Shown here: positions 1-5,792 of the stretch, in pieces
How the letters are laid out: each line of letters begins with the position of its first letter
Numbering within the stretch: position 1 is the first letter of the stretch
Assembly (NCBI GenBank): GCA_016291725.1
Contig: JAEEYJ010000200.1
Span: 1-5,792, forward strand
DNA length: 5,792 nt
From: Solobacterium sp.
GTDB taxonomy: Bacteria > Bacillota_I > Bacilli_A > Erysipelotrichales > Erysipelotrichaceae
Direction of reading: 5' to 3'
Program-made: the position numbers and the translations under genes
Notes under the pieces: generated by a model
Seen by the model: the letters and a program-made list of their open reading frames with translations, nothing else
What the model was told of the DNA's origin: nothing
The model's database searches: none

Positions 1-2
1 AA

Positions 3-701
3 AGCAGCGCGCAGCACAGGCGCAGAAGGAGTCTTCTGCGGCGGGCTGCCCTGGTAGGGTATACCAACAGCGGGAAATCCAGCTTTATGAACCGGGTGCT
101 GCAGATGTGCAGCCATCCGGGTACAGAGGTGCTTGAGGAAGACCAGCTGTTTGCGACACTGGACACCAGTGTACGCAACGTACGCTGGGGGATGCAGCAT
201 TTCCTGCTGTATGACACCGTTGGCTTTGTATCGGACCTTCCCCATGAACTGGTGGAATCATTCCGGTCTACACTGCAGTCGGTGCGGGAAGCAGACCTGC
301 TCATTCATATCATCGATGTCAGCGATCCGCAGTACGAAGAGAAGACCCGGGTCTGCGAACAGACACTGGAGGAGATCGGTGCCGGCGGCATCCCTGTACT
401 GCGCGTATACAACAAGGCGGACAAGCTGAAGAAAGAAACGGACTGTACACCGCTGGTATCCTGCCGTACAGGCGCAGGGATGAACACGGTGCTGCAGATG
501 ATCACGGATACACTGTATCCGGAGGAAACGGTATTTGAGTGCCTCATCCCCTACAGCAAAGGAGACCTGCTGCACCGGGCTGCCCAGATGATCCACATCG
601 ACATCCTGGAAGAGAACAACGAAGGCTATCACATCCGTGTTAGAGGACCGGAAAAGCTCAGTGGTATGCTGAAGGAATACAGAATCGAGGAGAAACCATG
701 A
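3..701 (+). CDS. hflX: HflX, ribosome-associated GTPase (5'-truncated by window edge)
   Basis: The reading frame is open from base 3, so the gene enters from the left; the ATG at 87 lies inside the P-loop region and is not the start. The 232 visible residues are the GTPase domain and C-terminus of a family usually around 400 residues or more; the N-terminal HflX domain is missing. Visible motifs, counted from base 3: an Arg-rich linker (6-9), P-loop GYTNSGKS (19-26), switch I FATLD (50-54), DTVGF (71-75), NKAD (137-140) and a G5-like SCRTG (153-157). The stretch DLPHELVESFRSTL after DTVGF is typical of HflX and separates it from Obg and Era. In known bacteria HflX binds 50S and 70S particles and splits stalled or hibernating ribosomes in the cytoplasm. 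Its stop overlaps the next start by 4 bases, so the two are likely co-transcribed. The promoter is outside the window. Confidence 0.95.
   Translation, partial: SSAQHRRRRSLLRRAALVGYTNSGKSSFMNRVLQMCSHPGTEVLEEDQLFATLDTSVRNVRWGMQHFLLYDTVGFVSDLPHELVESFRSTLQSVREADLLIHIIDVSDPQYEEKTRVCEQTLEEIGAGGIPVLRVYNKADKLKKETDCTPLVSCRTGAGMNTVLQMITDTLYPEETVFECLIPYSKGDLLHRAAQMIHIDILEENNEGYHIRVRGPEKLSGMLKEYRIEEKP
687..692 (+). promoter_or_regulatory. Ribosome binding site of the PLP enzyme gene
   Basis: GAGGAG lies 5 bases before the ATG at 698 and inside the last codons of hflX. It is a near-ideal Shine-Dalgarno sequence. It supports this start over later in-frame ATGs and fits translational coupling to hflX. Confidence 0.8.
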
Positions 702-1678
702 ACATCAGACAAAGAATGAAGGAACTGCCCCGGGAGGAACTGGCAGTCCTGCCTACACCGGTGCAGCGGCTCAGCAATACGGAGAAGATGCTCGGAGCAG
801 CGCATGCCATGTACATCAAGCGCGATGATCTGACCGGCATCGGTGCCGGCGGAAACAAAGTACGCTGCATGGAGTACATCATCGGTGAAGCCAAGCACGA
901 AGGCTGCGATACCATCCTGGTATCCGGCGGCCTTCAGAGCAATTTCTGCGCCCTAGCGGCAGCCTGCTGCGCCAGAGCCGGCATGAAGTGCGTTATGGTA
1001 CACAATTCCGATGAACCGCAGGAGCGGCAGGGGAATGTCCTGCTCAATGATCTGATGGGTGTAGAGCGCATCTGGATGGGTGCCTGCGACAGCTCCATCC
1101 GGGAACAGTACGTGTATGAAGTCATGGACCGGCTGAGGGCAAGAGGGGACAGACCGTACCTCATCCGCGGCTACGGCGGCATCAACGCGCTCGGCTATGT
1201 CAACGCTGTCATTGAAATGGTGGACCAGTTCAAAGAGATGAACCTGGACATCAAGCATGTATTTGCGCCGGGAGGCAATGCCGGCATTGCGTCCGGACTG
1301 ATCTACGGCAATGCTCTGATGGGATTCCCGTTCCGGATGCACATCATCAGTGTGGAGGATGATACAGAAACCCTGTCTGCCCATATCCAGGATGCCATTG
1401 CCGAGATGGAGGAAATCACCGGGATCCCGTTCGGCTGCACGGTTGCGGAAGCGGCGGATATCGTAGAAGACTACCGGGGAGAAGGCTGGTCCATCAATAC
1501 ACCGGAGAGCACCCGGATGGTCTATGATTTCTGCCGCAGGGAAGGCATCCATCTGGAAAACATCTACAATGCCAAACTGTTCGTCGGCTACGAAGACATG
1601 GTGAAGCAGGGACGGGTGGACGGAGATTCTGCAGTCATCCATACCGGCGGCTTCGGCAGCCTGTTCGCTCAGTTCTGA
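698..1678 (+). CDS. PLP-dependent enzyme, D-cysteine desulfhydrase / ACC deaminase family
   Basis: This 326-residue protein has the usual length and layout of the fold-type II PLP (tryptophan synthase beta-like) family. It begins with the family's LPTPVQRL (18-25) and YIKRDDLTG (39-47). GAGGNKVR (49-56) carries the predicted PLP Schiff-base lysine, K54. SGGLQSN (76-82) is the substrate-binding loop, GGNAGIASG (192-200) sits where the phosphate-binding GSGGT-type loop normally is, and the C-terminus has VIHTGG (313-318). Y290 matches a Tyr conserved near the active site. Relatives cleave D-cysteine to pyruvate, H2S and ammonia, open the ACC ring, or act on related amino acids. The substrate here cannot be assigned: the residue after QSN is Phe (F83) instead of His or Gln, and the usual RKLE after the lysine is RCME. 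The protein has nine cysteines. There is no signal peptide, so it is probably cytoplasmic. It overlaps hflX by 4 bases and ends at a terminator. Family certain; reaction uncertain. Confidence 0.88.
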   Translation: MNIRQRMKELPREELAVLPTPVQRLSNTEKMLGAAHAMYIKRDDLTGIGAGGNKVRCMEYIIGEAKHEGCDTILVSGGLQSNFCALAAACCARAGMKCVMVHNSDEPQERQGNVLLNDLMGVERIWMGACDSSIREQYVYEVMDRLRARGDRPYLIRGYGGINALGYVNAVIEMVDQFKEMNLDIKHVFAPGGNAGIASGLIYGNALMGFPFRMHIISVEDDTETLSAHIQDAIAEMEEITGIPFGCTVAEAADIVEDYRGEGWSINTPESTRMVYDFCRREGIHLENIYNAKLFVGYEDMVKQGRVDGDSAVIHTGGFGSLFAQF

Positions 1679-1704
1679 AAAAAGCCGTACCTGTGTACGG
1701 CTTT
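1678..1704. terminator. Bidirectional intrinsic terminator between convergent genes
   Basis: A perfect 10-bp stem (AAAGCCGTAC at 1681-1690 and GTACGGCTTT at 1695-1704) closes a 4-base loop, CTGT. It starts 2 bases after the PLP-enzyme stop and 7 bases after the plsY stop on the other strand. On the minus strand the stem is followed by six T's (complement of A1678-A1683), a classic U-tract, so termination of plsY should be strong. On the plus strand the tail is weaker (CTTTCATTTG). Confidence 0.9.
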
Positions 1705-1711
1705 CATTTGC

Positions 1712-2332
1712 TCAGTGCTTGTATTCGCCCATCCACTTGATGCGGCTTTCTGTTCCGTTGTAAATTCTTTGAATATTCGCCCGGTGCCGCCAGGTCACCA
1801 GCAGCCACAGCATCAGCAGTGCCAGTGTGATCCGGAAATCATTGCCCAGTACAAAGCTGACCGGTACGGCAATGCCTGTAGAGATGATCGAGGCTGCGCT
1901 GACCATCCGGCAGAGGTACAGTACAGCGAAGAAGCACAGCACTTCAAAGAGGAACTGCCAGAATACATGTCCCGTGACCAGCGTGCTGATCCCGAGAAAG
2001 AATCCGTAGGAAGTCGCCACGGCCTTGCCGCCGCGGAAACCGGCAAACAGCGGGAAACAATGCCCCAGGCAGCACGCCAGTCCGGCGATGACTTCGGTCC
2101 CGGGCGCCAGCCTGCCGGCGATGTACATGGACAGAAAGGCCTTCAGCGCGTCCAGTACCGTTACGGCAATGCCGGCCGGCTTCCCAAGAACCCGTCCCGC
2201 ATTGGTGGCACCGAGATTGCCGGAGCCTTCCTTGCGGATATCTCTGTGATAGATGTTTTTGCCGATGATCAGCGCCCAGGGTACGGAGCCGAAGAGGTAG
2301 CTGATCAGGATCACCAGGATTTTCATGCCCAT
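1712..2332 (-). CDS. plsY: PlsY, acyl-phosphate:glycerol-3-phosphate acyltransferase
   Basis: This integral membrane enzyme transfers an acyl group from acyl-phosphate (made by PlsX) to glycerol 3-phosphate, giving lysophosphatidic acid, the first step of phospholipid synthesis. All three family motifs are visible in the 206 residues: SGNLGATNAGR (37-47), GFRGGKAVAT (98-107) and HRANIQRIYNGTE (183-195). The N-terminus ISYLFGS (10-16) fits the family, and hydrophobic stretches fit the known five-helix topology. Length is typical (about 200). Two starts are possible: ATG at 2332 (MGMK) or ATG at 2326 (MKIL). Neither has a convincing Shine-Dalgarno, and a TAG stop lies two codons upstream of the first. 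The family alignment does not decide between them. It is divergent from parE, an arrangement also found in Bacillus and Staphylococcus, and convergent with the PLP gene. Confidence 0.96.
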   Translation of the reverse strand: MGMKILVILISYLFGSVPWALIIGKNIYHRDIRKEGSGNLGATNAGRVLGKPAGIAVTVLDALKAFLSMYIAGRLAPGTEVIAGLACCLGHCFPLFAGFRGGKAVATSYGFFLGISTLVTGHVFWQFLFEVLCFFAVLYLCRMVSAASIISTGIAVPVSFVLGNDFRITLALLMLWLLVTWRHRANIQRIYNGTESRIKWMGEYKH

Positions 2333-2341
2333 ATTCTATCA
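2333..2341 (-). promoter_or_regulatory. Possible extended -10 promoter of plsY
   Basis: The minus strand reads TGATAGAAT (2341 to 2333): an extended -10 (TG, one base, then TAGAAT, one mismatch to TATAAT). No good -35 lies 16-18 bases upstream. A start about 7 bases downstream would fall near 2326, at the second ATG of plsY, giving a leaderless or nearly leaderless mRNA. This fits the missing Shine-Dalgarno, but the element may be chance in an AT-rich stretch. Confidence 0.35.
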
Positions 2342-2360
2342 CAATCACAGGTGAAAGAAT
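2333..2360. repeat. Imperfect inverted repeat in the divergent promoter region (candidate operator)
   Basis: The left arm ATTCTATCAC (2333-2342) and right arm GTGAAAGAAT (2351-2360) pair at 9 of 10 positions around an 8-base spacer. The left arm covers the possible plsY -10; the right arm covers the parE -35. A tandem ATCACA pair (2338-2349) lies across the left arm and spacer. A dimeric regulator bound here could affect both genes, but I do not recognise the site as that of a known regulator. Confidence 0.4.
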
Positions 2361-2380
2361 GCACTCGGATTTGCTATAAT
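2351..2380 (+). promoter_or_regulatory. Promoter of parE-parC (extended -10)
   Basis: A perfect TATAAT (2375-2380) is preceded by TG at 2372-2373, giving the extended -10 TGCTATAAT. An 18-base spacer leads back to GTGAAA (2351-2356), 4 of 6 matches to TTGACA. The predicted transcription start at A2386 or A2387 leaves a leader of only about 15 bases, just enough to include the ribosome binding site. Confidence 0.75.
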
Positions 2381-2388
2381 AAACCAAT

Positions 2389-2392
2389 GGAG
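2389..2392 (+). promoter_or_regulatory. Ribosome binding site of parE
   Basis: GGAG sits 9 bases before the ATG at 2402 and 6 bases before an adjacent in-frame GTG at 2399. The in-frame triplet before that GTG is a TGA stop, so no earlier start exists. The ATG is preferred because it is the stronger codon at a normal spacing, but the GTG would add only one residue. Confidence 0.6.
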
Positions 2393-2401
2393 CGTTGAGT
2401 G

Positions 2402-4327
2402 ATGAGCGAAAACAAACACTACGAAGAAGACAGTATTCAGATTCTGAAAGGCCTTGACGCCGTAAGGAAGCGCCCGGGCATGTATATCGGTTCCACGGAC
2501 AGTGCCGGTCTGCATCATCTGATCTGGGAGATTGTGGACAACTCGGTTGACGAAGCCCTGAACGGGTTCGGCAAAAAGATCCGGATCACCCTGGAAGCGG
2601 ATGGTTCCTGCACTGTGGAAGACCAGGGCAGAGGCATGCCGTTCGGCAGGCATGAGAGCGGCGTCAGCACCCTGCAGGTCATTTTCACCGTCCTGCATGC
2701 CGGCGGAAAATTCACCAGTGAAGGCGGCTACAAGACCGCAGGCGGACTGCACGGTGTCGGTGCGTCCGTTGTAAACGCACTCTCGGAGTGGCTGGTGGTG
2801 GAGTCCGCCCATGATGGAAAACTGGCTAGAATGCGCTTTGATCATGGCGACAGGAAGATCGGCAGACTGGAAGACCTCGGAAAGACGAACCGTACTGGTT
2901 CCAAAGTAACCTTCAAACCGGACCCGAAGATCTTCACCACAACGGATTTCCGCTACGATGTCGTCTGTGAGCGTGCACGGCAGGAAGCCTTCCTGATGAG
3001 CGGCATATCCATTACCGTGAGCGACAAGCGGGCAAAGCACCCGCAGGAAGACACGTTCCTGTACGAAGACGGCATCACAGCCTACATCGAATGGCTCAAC
3101 GAAGACCACAATGTCCTGCATCCGCCGGTCAAGTTCAGCGGAGAAGCGGGAGATATCAAAGTGGAAGCGGCTTTCCAGTACACCGACGGATTCTCCAAGG
3201 ACAATACCGTATCCTTTGTCAATATGGTCCGCACCGGTGACGGCGGTACACACGAAGTCGGCTATAAATCCGCGTTCACCAAGTCGGTGAACGACTATGC
3301 CCGTAAGTACGGTCTGCTGAAGGAGCGGGACGGCAACTTGGAAGGCGACGATATCCGGGAAGGTCTGACCAGTGTTCTTTCCCTGTCCGTACCGGAAAAC
3401 CTGCTGCAGTTCGAAGGGCAGACGAAAGGAAAGCTGGGTACGCCCCAGGCCAAGCCGGCCGTAGAGAAAGTGGTCAGCGAAAAGCTTTCGTTCTGGCTGG
3501 AAGAGAACAGGGAGCTGAGCGACAGCCTTGTACGCAAGATGATCAAGGCCCGTCAGGCAAGAGCCGCCGCAAAGGCAGCCCGGGACGCTGTCCGCAACAA
3601 CAGAACACCGAACAAAGGGGAGAAACTCCTGTCCGGCAAGCTTGCGCCTGCACAGTCGAAGGACGCATCCATAAAGGAACTGTTCCTGGTGGAGGGTGAC
3701 TCCGCCGGCGGCAGTGCCAAGCAGGGAAGGGATTCCCGCTATCAGGCGATCCTTCCGCTGCGGGGAAAGGTGCTGAATACCGAAAAGGTCAGCGAAGCCG
3801 AGATGAAGAAGAATGTGGAGCTGAATACCTTGATCCATGCAATCGGAGCCGGCTCCGGCTCGGATTTCGACTACCGGGATTCCAACTACAACAAGATCAT
3901 CATCATGACCGATGCGGATGACGATGGATCGCACATCCAGATCCTGCTGCTGACGTTCTTCTACCGCTTCATGCGGCCTTTGATCGAGCAGGGCATGGTG
4001 TACATCGCGCTTCCGCCGCTCTACAAGGTAACCAAGGGCAAGGTGCAGGAATACTGCTACACAGACGATGAACTTGACGCTGTAAGGGCAAAGCTCGGAA
4101 AGATCGAAGTGCAGCGCTACAAGGGCCTTGGTGAAATGAACGCCTCGCAGCTGTGGGAGACCACCATGGATCCGGCAACGAGAACACTGATCAAGGTCGG
4201 CATTGAGGACGGTGTCCTGGCGGAGAGAAGAGTGACGGTGCTGATGGGCGATAAGGCAGAACTGCGCCGTGAGTGGATCGAAAACAATATTTCCTTTACG
4301 CTGGAAGACAGCTTCAGGGTGGAATAG
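2402..4327 (+). CDS. parE: ParE, topoisomerase IV subunit B (ATPase)
   Basis: ParE supplies the ATPase and metal-binding TOPRIM parts of topoisomerase IV, which unlinks replicated chromosomes and relaxes supercoils. Numbering from the ATG (641 residues, normal length): GHKL ATPase with EIVDNSVDEA (43-52; catalytic E43, Mg-binding N47), DQGRG (74-78) and GGLHGVG (114-120); transducer loop QTK (340-342); TOPRIM with LVEGDSAGGS (429-438; E431) and the acidic triad D504, D506, D508. It is ParE and not GyrB: after PLRGK it has LNTEK (458-462), where GyrB has NVEK, and DGSHIQ (508-513), where GyrB typically has HIR. Linkage to parC agrees. H137 occupies the position of the aminocoumarin-contact Arg (E. 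coli GyrB R136). It has its own promoter; parC begins one base after its stop. Confidence 0.97.
   Translation: MSENKHYEEDSIQILKGLDAVRKRPGMYIGSTDSAGLHHLIWEIVDNSVDEALNGFGKKIRITLEADGSCTVEDQGRGMPFGRHESGVSTLQVIFTVLHAGGKFTSEGGYKTAGGLHGVGASVVNALSEWLVVESAHDGKLARMRFDHGDRKIGRLEDLGKTNRTGSKVTFKPDPKIFTTTDFRYDVVCERARQEAFLMSGISITVSDKRAKHPQEDTFLYEDGITAYIEWLNEDHNVLHPPVKFSGEAGDIKVEAAFQYTDGFSKDNTVSFVNMVRTGDGGTHEVGYKSAFTKSVNDYARKYGLLKERDGNLEGDDIREGLTSVLSLSVPENLLQFEGQTKGKLGTPQAKPAVEKVVSEKLSFWLEENRELSDSLVRKMIKARQARAAAKAARDAVRNNRTPNKGEKLLSGKLAPAQSKDASIKELFLVEGDSAGGSAKQGRDSRYQAILPLRGKVLNTEKVSEAEMKKNVELNTLIHAIGAGSGSDFDYRDSNYNKIIIMTDADDDGSHIQILLLTFFYRFMRPLIEQGMVYIALPPLYKVTKGKVQEYCYTDDELDAVRAKLGKIEVQRYKGLGEMNASQLWETTMDPATRTLIKVGIEDGVLAERRVTVLMGDKAELRREWIENNISFTLEDSFRVE
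4316..4323 (+). promoter_or_regulatory. Probable ribosome binding site of parC
   Basis: AGGGTGGA lies in the last codons of parE, ending 5 bases before the parC ATG at 4329. It is a partial match to the anti-Shine-Dalgarno. With a one-base gap between the genes, coupled translation is likely, which would suit a complex needing equal subunits. Confidence 0.5.
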
Positions 4328-4328
4328 C

Positions 4329-5792
4329 ATGGCAAAGAAAGACAGATTCGAGGATCATACAAAATACATTCCGGCCCGGCTGGAAGACATCATGGGTGAC
4401 CGTTTCGGGCGCTATGCGAAGTATATCATCCAGGAGCGGGCGCTCCCGGATGCCAGGGACGGACTGAAGCCGGTTCAGAGAAGAATTCTGTACGCGATGT
4501 ACCATGACGGCAATACCTTTGATCATCCGTACCGCAAGAGTGCCAAGACGGTCGGTCTGGTCATCGGCAACTACCATCCGCACGGTGATACGAGCGTCTA
4601 CGATGCCATGGTTCGTATGTCCCAGGACTGGAAGGTACGTCTTCCGCTGGTGGACATGCACGGCAACAACGGTTCGATCGACGATGATCCGGCAGCGGCG
4701 ATGCGATATACCGAAGCGCGTCTGGCCAGGGTGACGGATGTCATGGTCAATGACCTGAACAAGGATACCGTGGAACTGGCGCCCAACTTCGACGATATGG
4801 AGATGGAACCGACGGTCCTGCCGGTACCGTTCCCGGTCATGCTGGTGAACGGTGCAGAAGGCATTGCGGCGGGATACGCGACGAACATGCCGCCCCACAA
4901 TCTCGGGGAAGTCGTGGACGCAACCATCTACCGCCTCAATAATCCCACCTGCACACTGGATGAAGTCATGGAGTATCTGCCGGGACCGGATTTTCCGACC
5001 GGAGGCGTTGCGATGGGGCTTGCCGGCATCCGGGAAGCCTTTGAGACCGGCCGCGGCAGAGTGGTCGTCCGCGGAAGGACGTCCATCGAAGAAGGCCGTC
5101 TGACCAACAATATCGTCATTTCCGAGATACCCTACGGTGTCGTCAAGAGCGAACTGGTCAGACAGATCGACGAGATCCGCATCAACAAAGAGATCGACGG
5201 TATTGTGGATGTCCGGGACGAAACAGACCGGAACGGTCTGAAGATCGTCATCGAAGTGAAGAAGGAATTCGATGCGGCGAATGTACTGAACTATCTGTAC
5301 AAGAACACCAAGCTGCAGATCTGGTTCAACTACAACAATGTCGCAATCATAGACAGAACACCGATGCAGGTCGGTCTGCTCGGCCTGCTGGACGCTTTCA
5401 TTGCGTTCCGCAAGGAAGTGGTGCTGCGGAGGTCGAAGTACGAATTCGACCGGATGGAAGCCCGGACCCATGTCATTGAGGGTCTGACCAAGGCGGTTTC
5501 CATCCTGGACGAAGTGATCGCGATCATACGGAGGTCAAAGGATAAGGCAGATTCCAAGCGGAATCTGATGGCAGCGTTCGGATTTGATGATGCCCAGGCG
5601 GAAGCGATCGTTACGCTGCGTTTGTACCGTCTGAGCAATACCGATATCATTGAGCTGCGTGACGAATTCGCTGAACTGGTAAACCGGATGGATGAACTGC
5701 AGTCCATCATGGAGAACCCGAAGGTGCTGCGCTCGGTCATCGTCAAGGAACTGCGGGAAGTGAAAGCAGCCTACGGAGATGAGCGGCGCACA
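4329..5792 (+). CDS. parC: ParC, topoisomerase IV subunit A (3'-truncated by window edge)
   Basis: ParC cuts and rejoins DNA in topoisomerase IV. The frame is open from ATG 4329 to the last base (488 codons, no stop), out of a usual 750-850. Visible: [20 protein letters not shown] (22-41), typical of Gram-positive ParC and unlike the GyrA start; DGLKPVQRR (44-52); the quinolone region [14 protein letters not shown] (81-94); the active-site tyrosine Y127 in AMRYTEARL; the DNA-intercalating Ile I179 in EGIAAG (177-182), 52 residues after Y127 as in E. coli GyrA; and ATNMPPHN (184-191). The last visible residues, GDERRT (483-488), mark the end of the breakage-reunion core, so the missing part should be mainly the beta-pinwheel C-terminal domain. 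In the quinolone region the usual Ser is Thr (T88) and the acidic residue is Asp (D92). Confidence 0.97.
   Translation, partial: MAKKDRFEDHTKYIPARLEDIMGDRFGRYAKYIIQERALPDARDGLKPVQRRILYAMYHDGNTFDHPYRKSAKTVGLVIGNYHPHGDTSVYDAMVRMSQDWKVRLPLVDMHGNNGSIDDDPAAAMRYTEARLARVTDVMVNDLNKDTVELAPNFDDMEMEPTVLPVPFPVMLVNGAEGIAAGYATNMPPHNLGEVVDATIYRLNNPTCTLDEVMEYLPGPDFPTGGVAMGLAGIREAFETGRGRVVVRGRTSIEEGRLTNNIVISEIPYGVVKSELVRQIDEIRINKEIDGIVDVRDETDRNGLKIVIEVKKEFDAANVLNYLYKNTKLQIWFNYNNVAIIDRTPMQVGLLGLLDAFIAFRKEVVLRRSKYEFDRMEARTHVIEGLTKAVSILDEVIAIIRRSKDKADSKRNLMAAFGFDDAQAEAIVTLRLYRLSNTDIIELRDEFAELVNRMDELQSIMENPKVLRSVIVKELREVKAAYGDERRT

Noticed and set aside
1..86. Possible frameshift at the start of hflX, because the first obvious ATG is at 87
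   Set aside because: The frame stays open upstream to base 3 and encodes the Arg-rich linker and P-loop directly before the ATG, so the gene is simply cut by the window edge.
953..1642. A 229-codon open frame opposite the PLP enzyme gene
   Set aside because: Also in codon register with the real gene; it is interrupted where that gene uses CTA (leucine). No motif is visible.
1715..2398. A 227-codon plus-strand frame covering plsY
   Set aside because: It is in register with plsY, has low-complexity Gln/Asp/Ala-rich sequence, and lacks any family signature, whereas plsY has all three PlsY motifs.
2333..2398. CRP-like or riboswitch element in the plsY-parE gap
   Set aside because: TCAC/GTGA pieces are present, but not as TGTGA-N6-TCACA, and the predicted leaders are too short for a riboswitch.
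2345..4330. A 661-codon open frame on the minus strand opposite parE
   Set aside because: It is in exact codon register with parE, so it stays open only because parE lacks TTA, CTA and TCA codons. The translation has no recognisable motif and is rich in His, Val and Leu, as expected of a shadow frame.
4314..5471. A 385-codon open frame on the minus strand opposite parC
   Set aside because: Same cause: it is in register with parC codons and has no family motif. parC is certain from its active-site motifs.

Overview
The window is an ordinary stretch of chromosome from a bacterium that most resembles a low-to-mid-GC Gram-positive (Bacillota). The evidence is the arrangement plsY divergent from parE-parC, which I know from Bacillus and Staphylococcus, and the Gram-positive style of the ParE and ParC sequences. 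Base composition is slightly GC-rich by eye. The codons TTA, CTA and TCA are strongly avoided, so a GC-richer member such as an Erysipelotrichia-type lineage is possible. That placement is inference and not firm.

Layout. (1) Bases 3-701, plus strand: the 3' part of hflX, entering from the left edge just before its P-loop. (2) Bases 698-1678, plus strand: a fold-type II PLP enzyme of the D-cysteine desulfhydrase / ACC deaminase family, overlapping hflX by 4 bases (ATGA) and so probably translationally coupled to it. (3) Bases 1678-1704: a strong hairpin with A- and T-rich flanks, placed to end transcription from both sides of a convergent gene pair. (4) Bases 1712-2332, minus strand: plsY, the acyl-phosphate:glycerol-3-phosphate acyltransferase. 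(5) Bases 2333-2398: a 66-base divergent promoter region with an extended -10 promoter for parE, a possible extended -10 for plsY, and an imperfect 10+8+10 inverted repeat overlapping both. (6) Bases 2402-4327, plus strand: parE, and one base later parC (4329 to the right edge, 488 codons, no stop). Together these encode topoisomerase IV. No stretch over 300 bases lacks a gene.

How it works together. ParE and ParC form one enzyme (A2B2) that decatenates chromosomes. PlsY makes the first phospholipid precursor. HflX rescues stalled or hibernating ribosomes. These are housekeeping genes. I see no mobile element, CRISPR array, RNA gene or new defence system. The points worth a second look are local: the shared inverted repeat and possible leaderless plsY transcript, unusual active-site residues in the PLP enzyme, and residues at known drug-contact positions in ParE (His at the aminocoumarin Arg site) and ParC (Thr at the quinolone Ser site).
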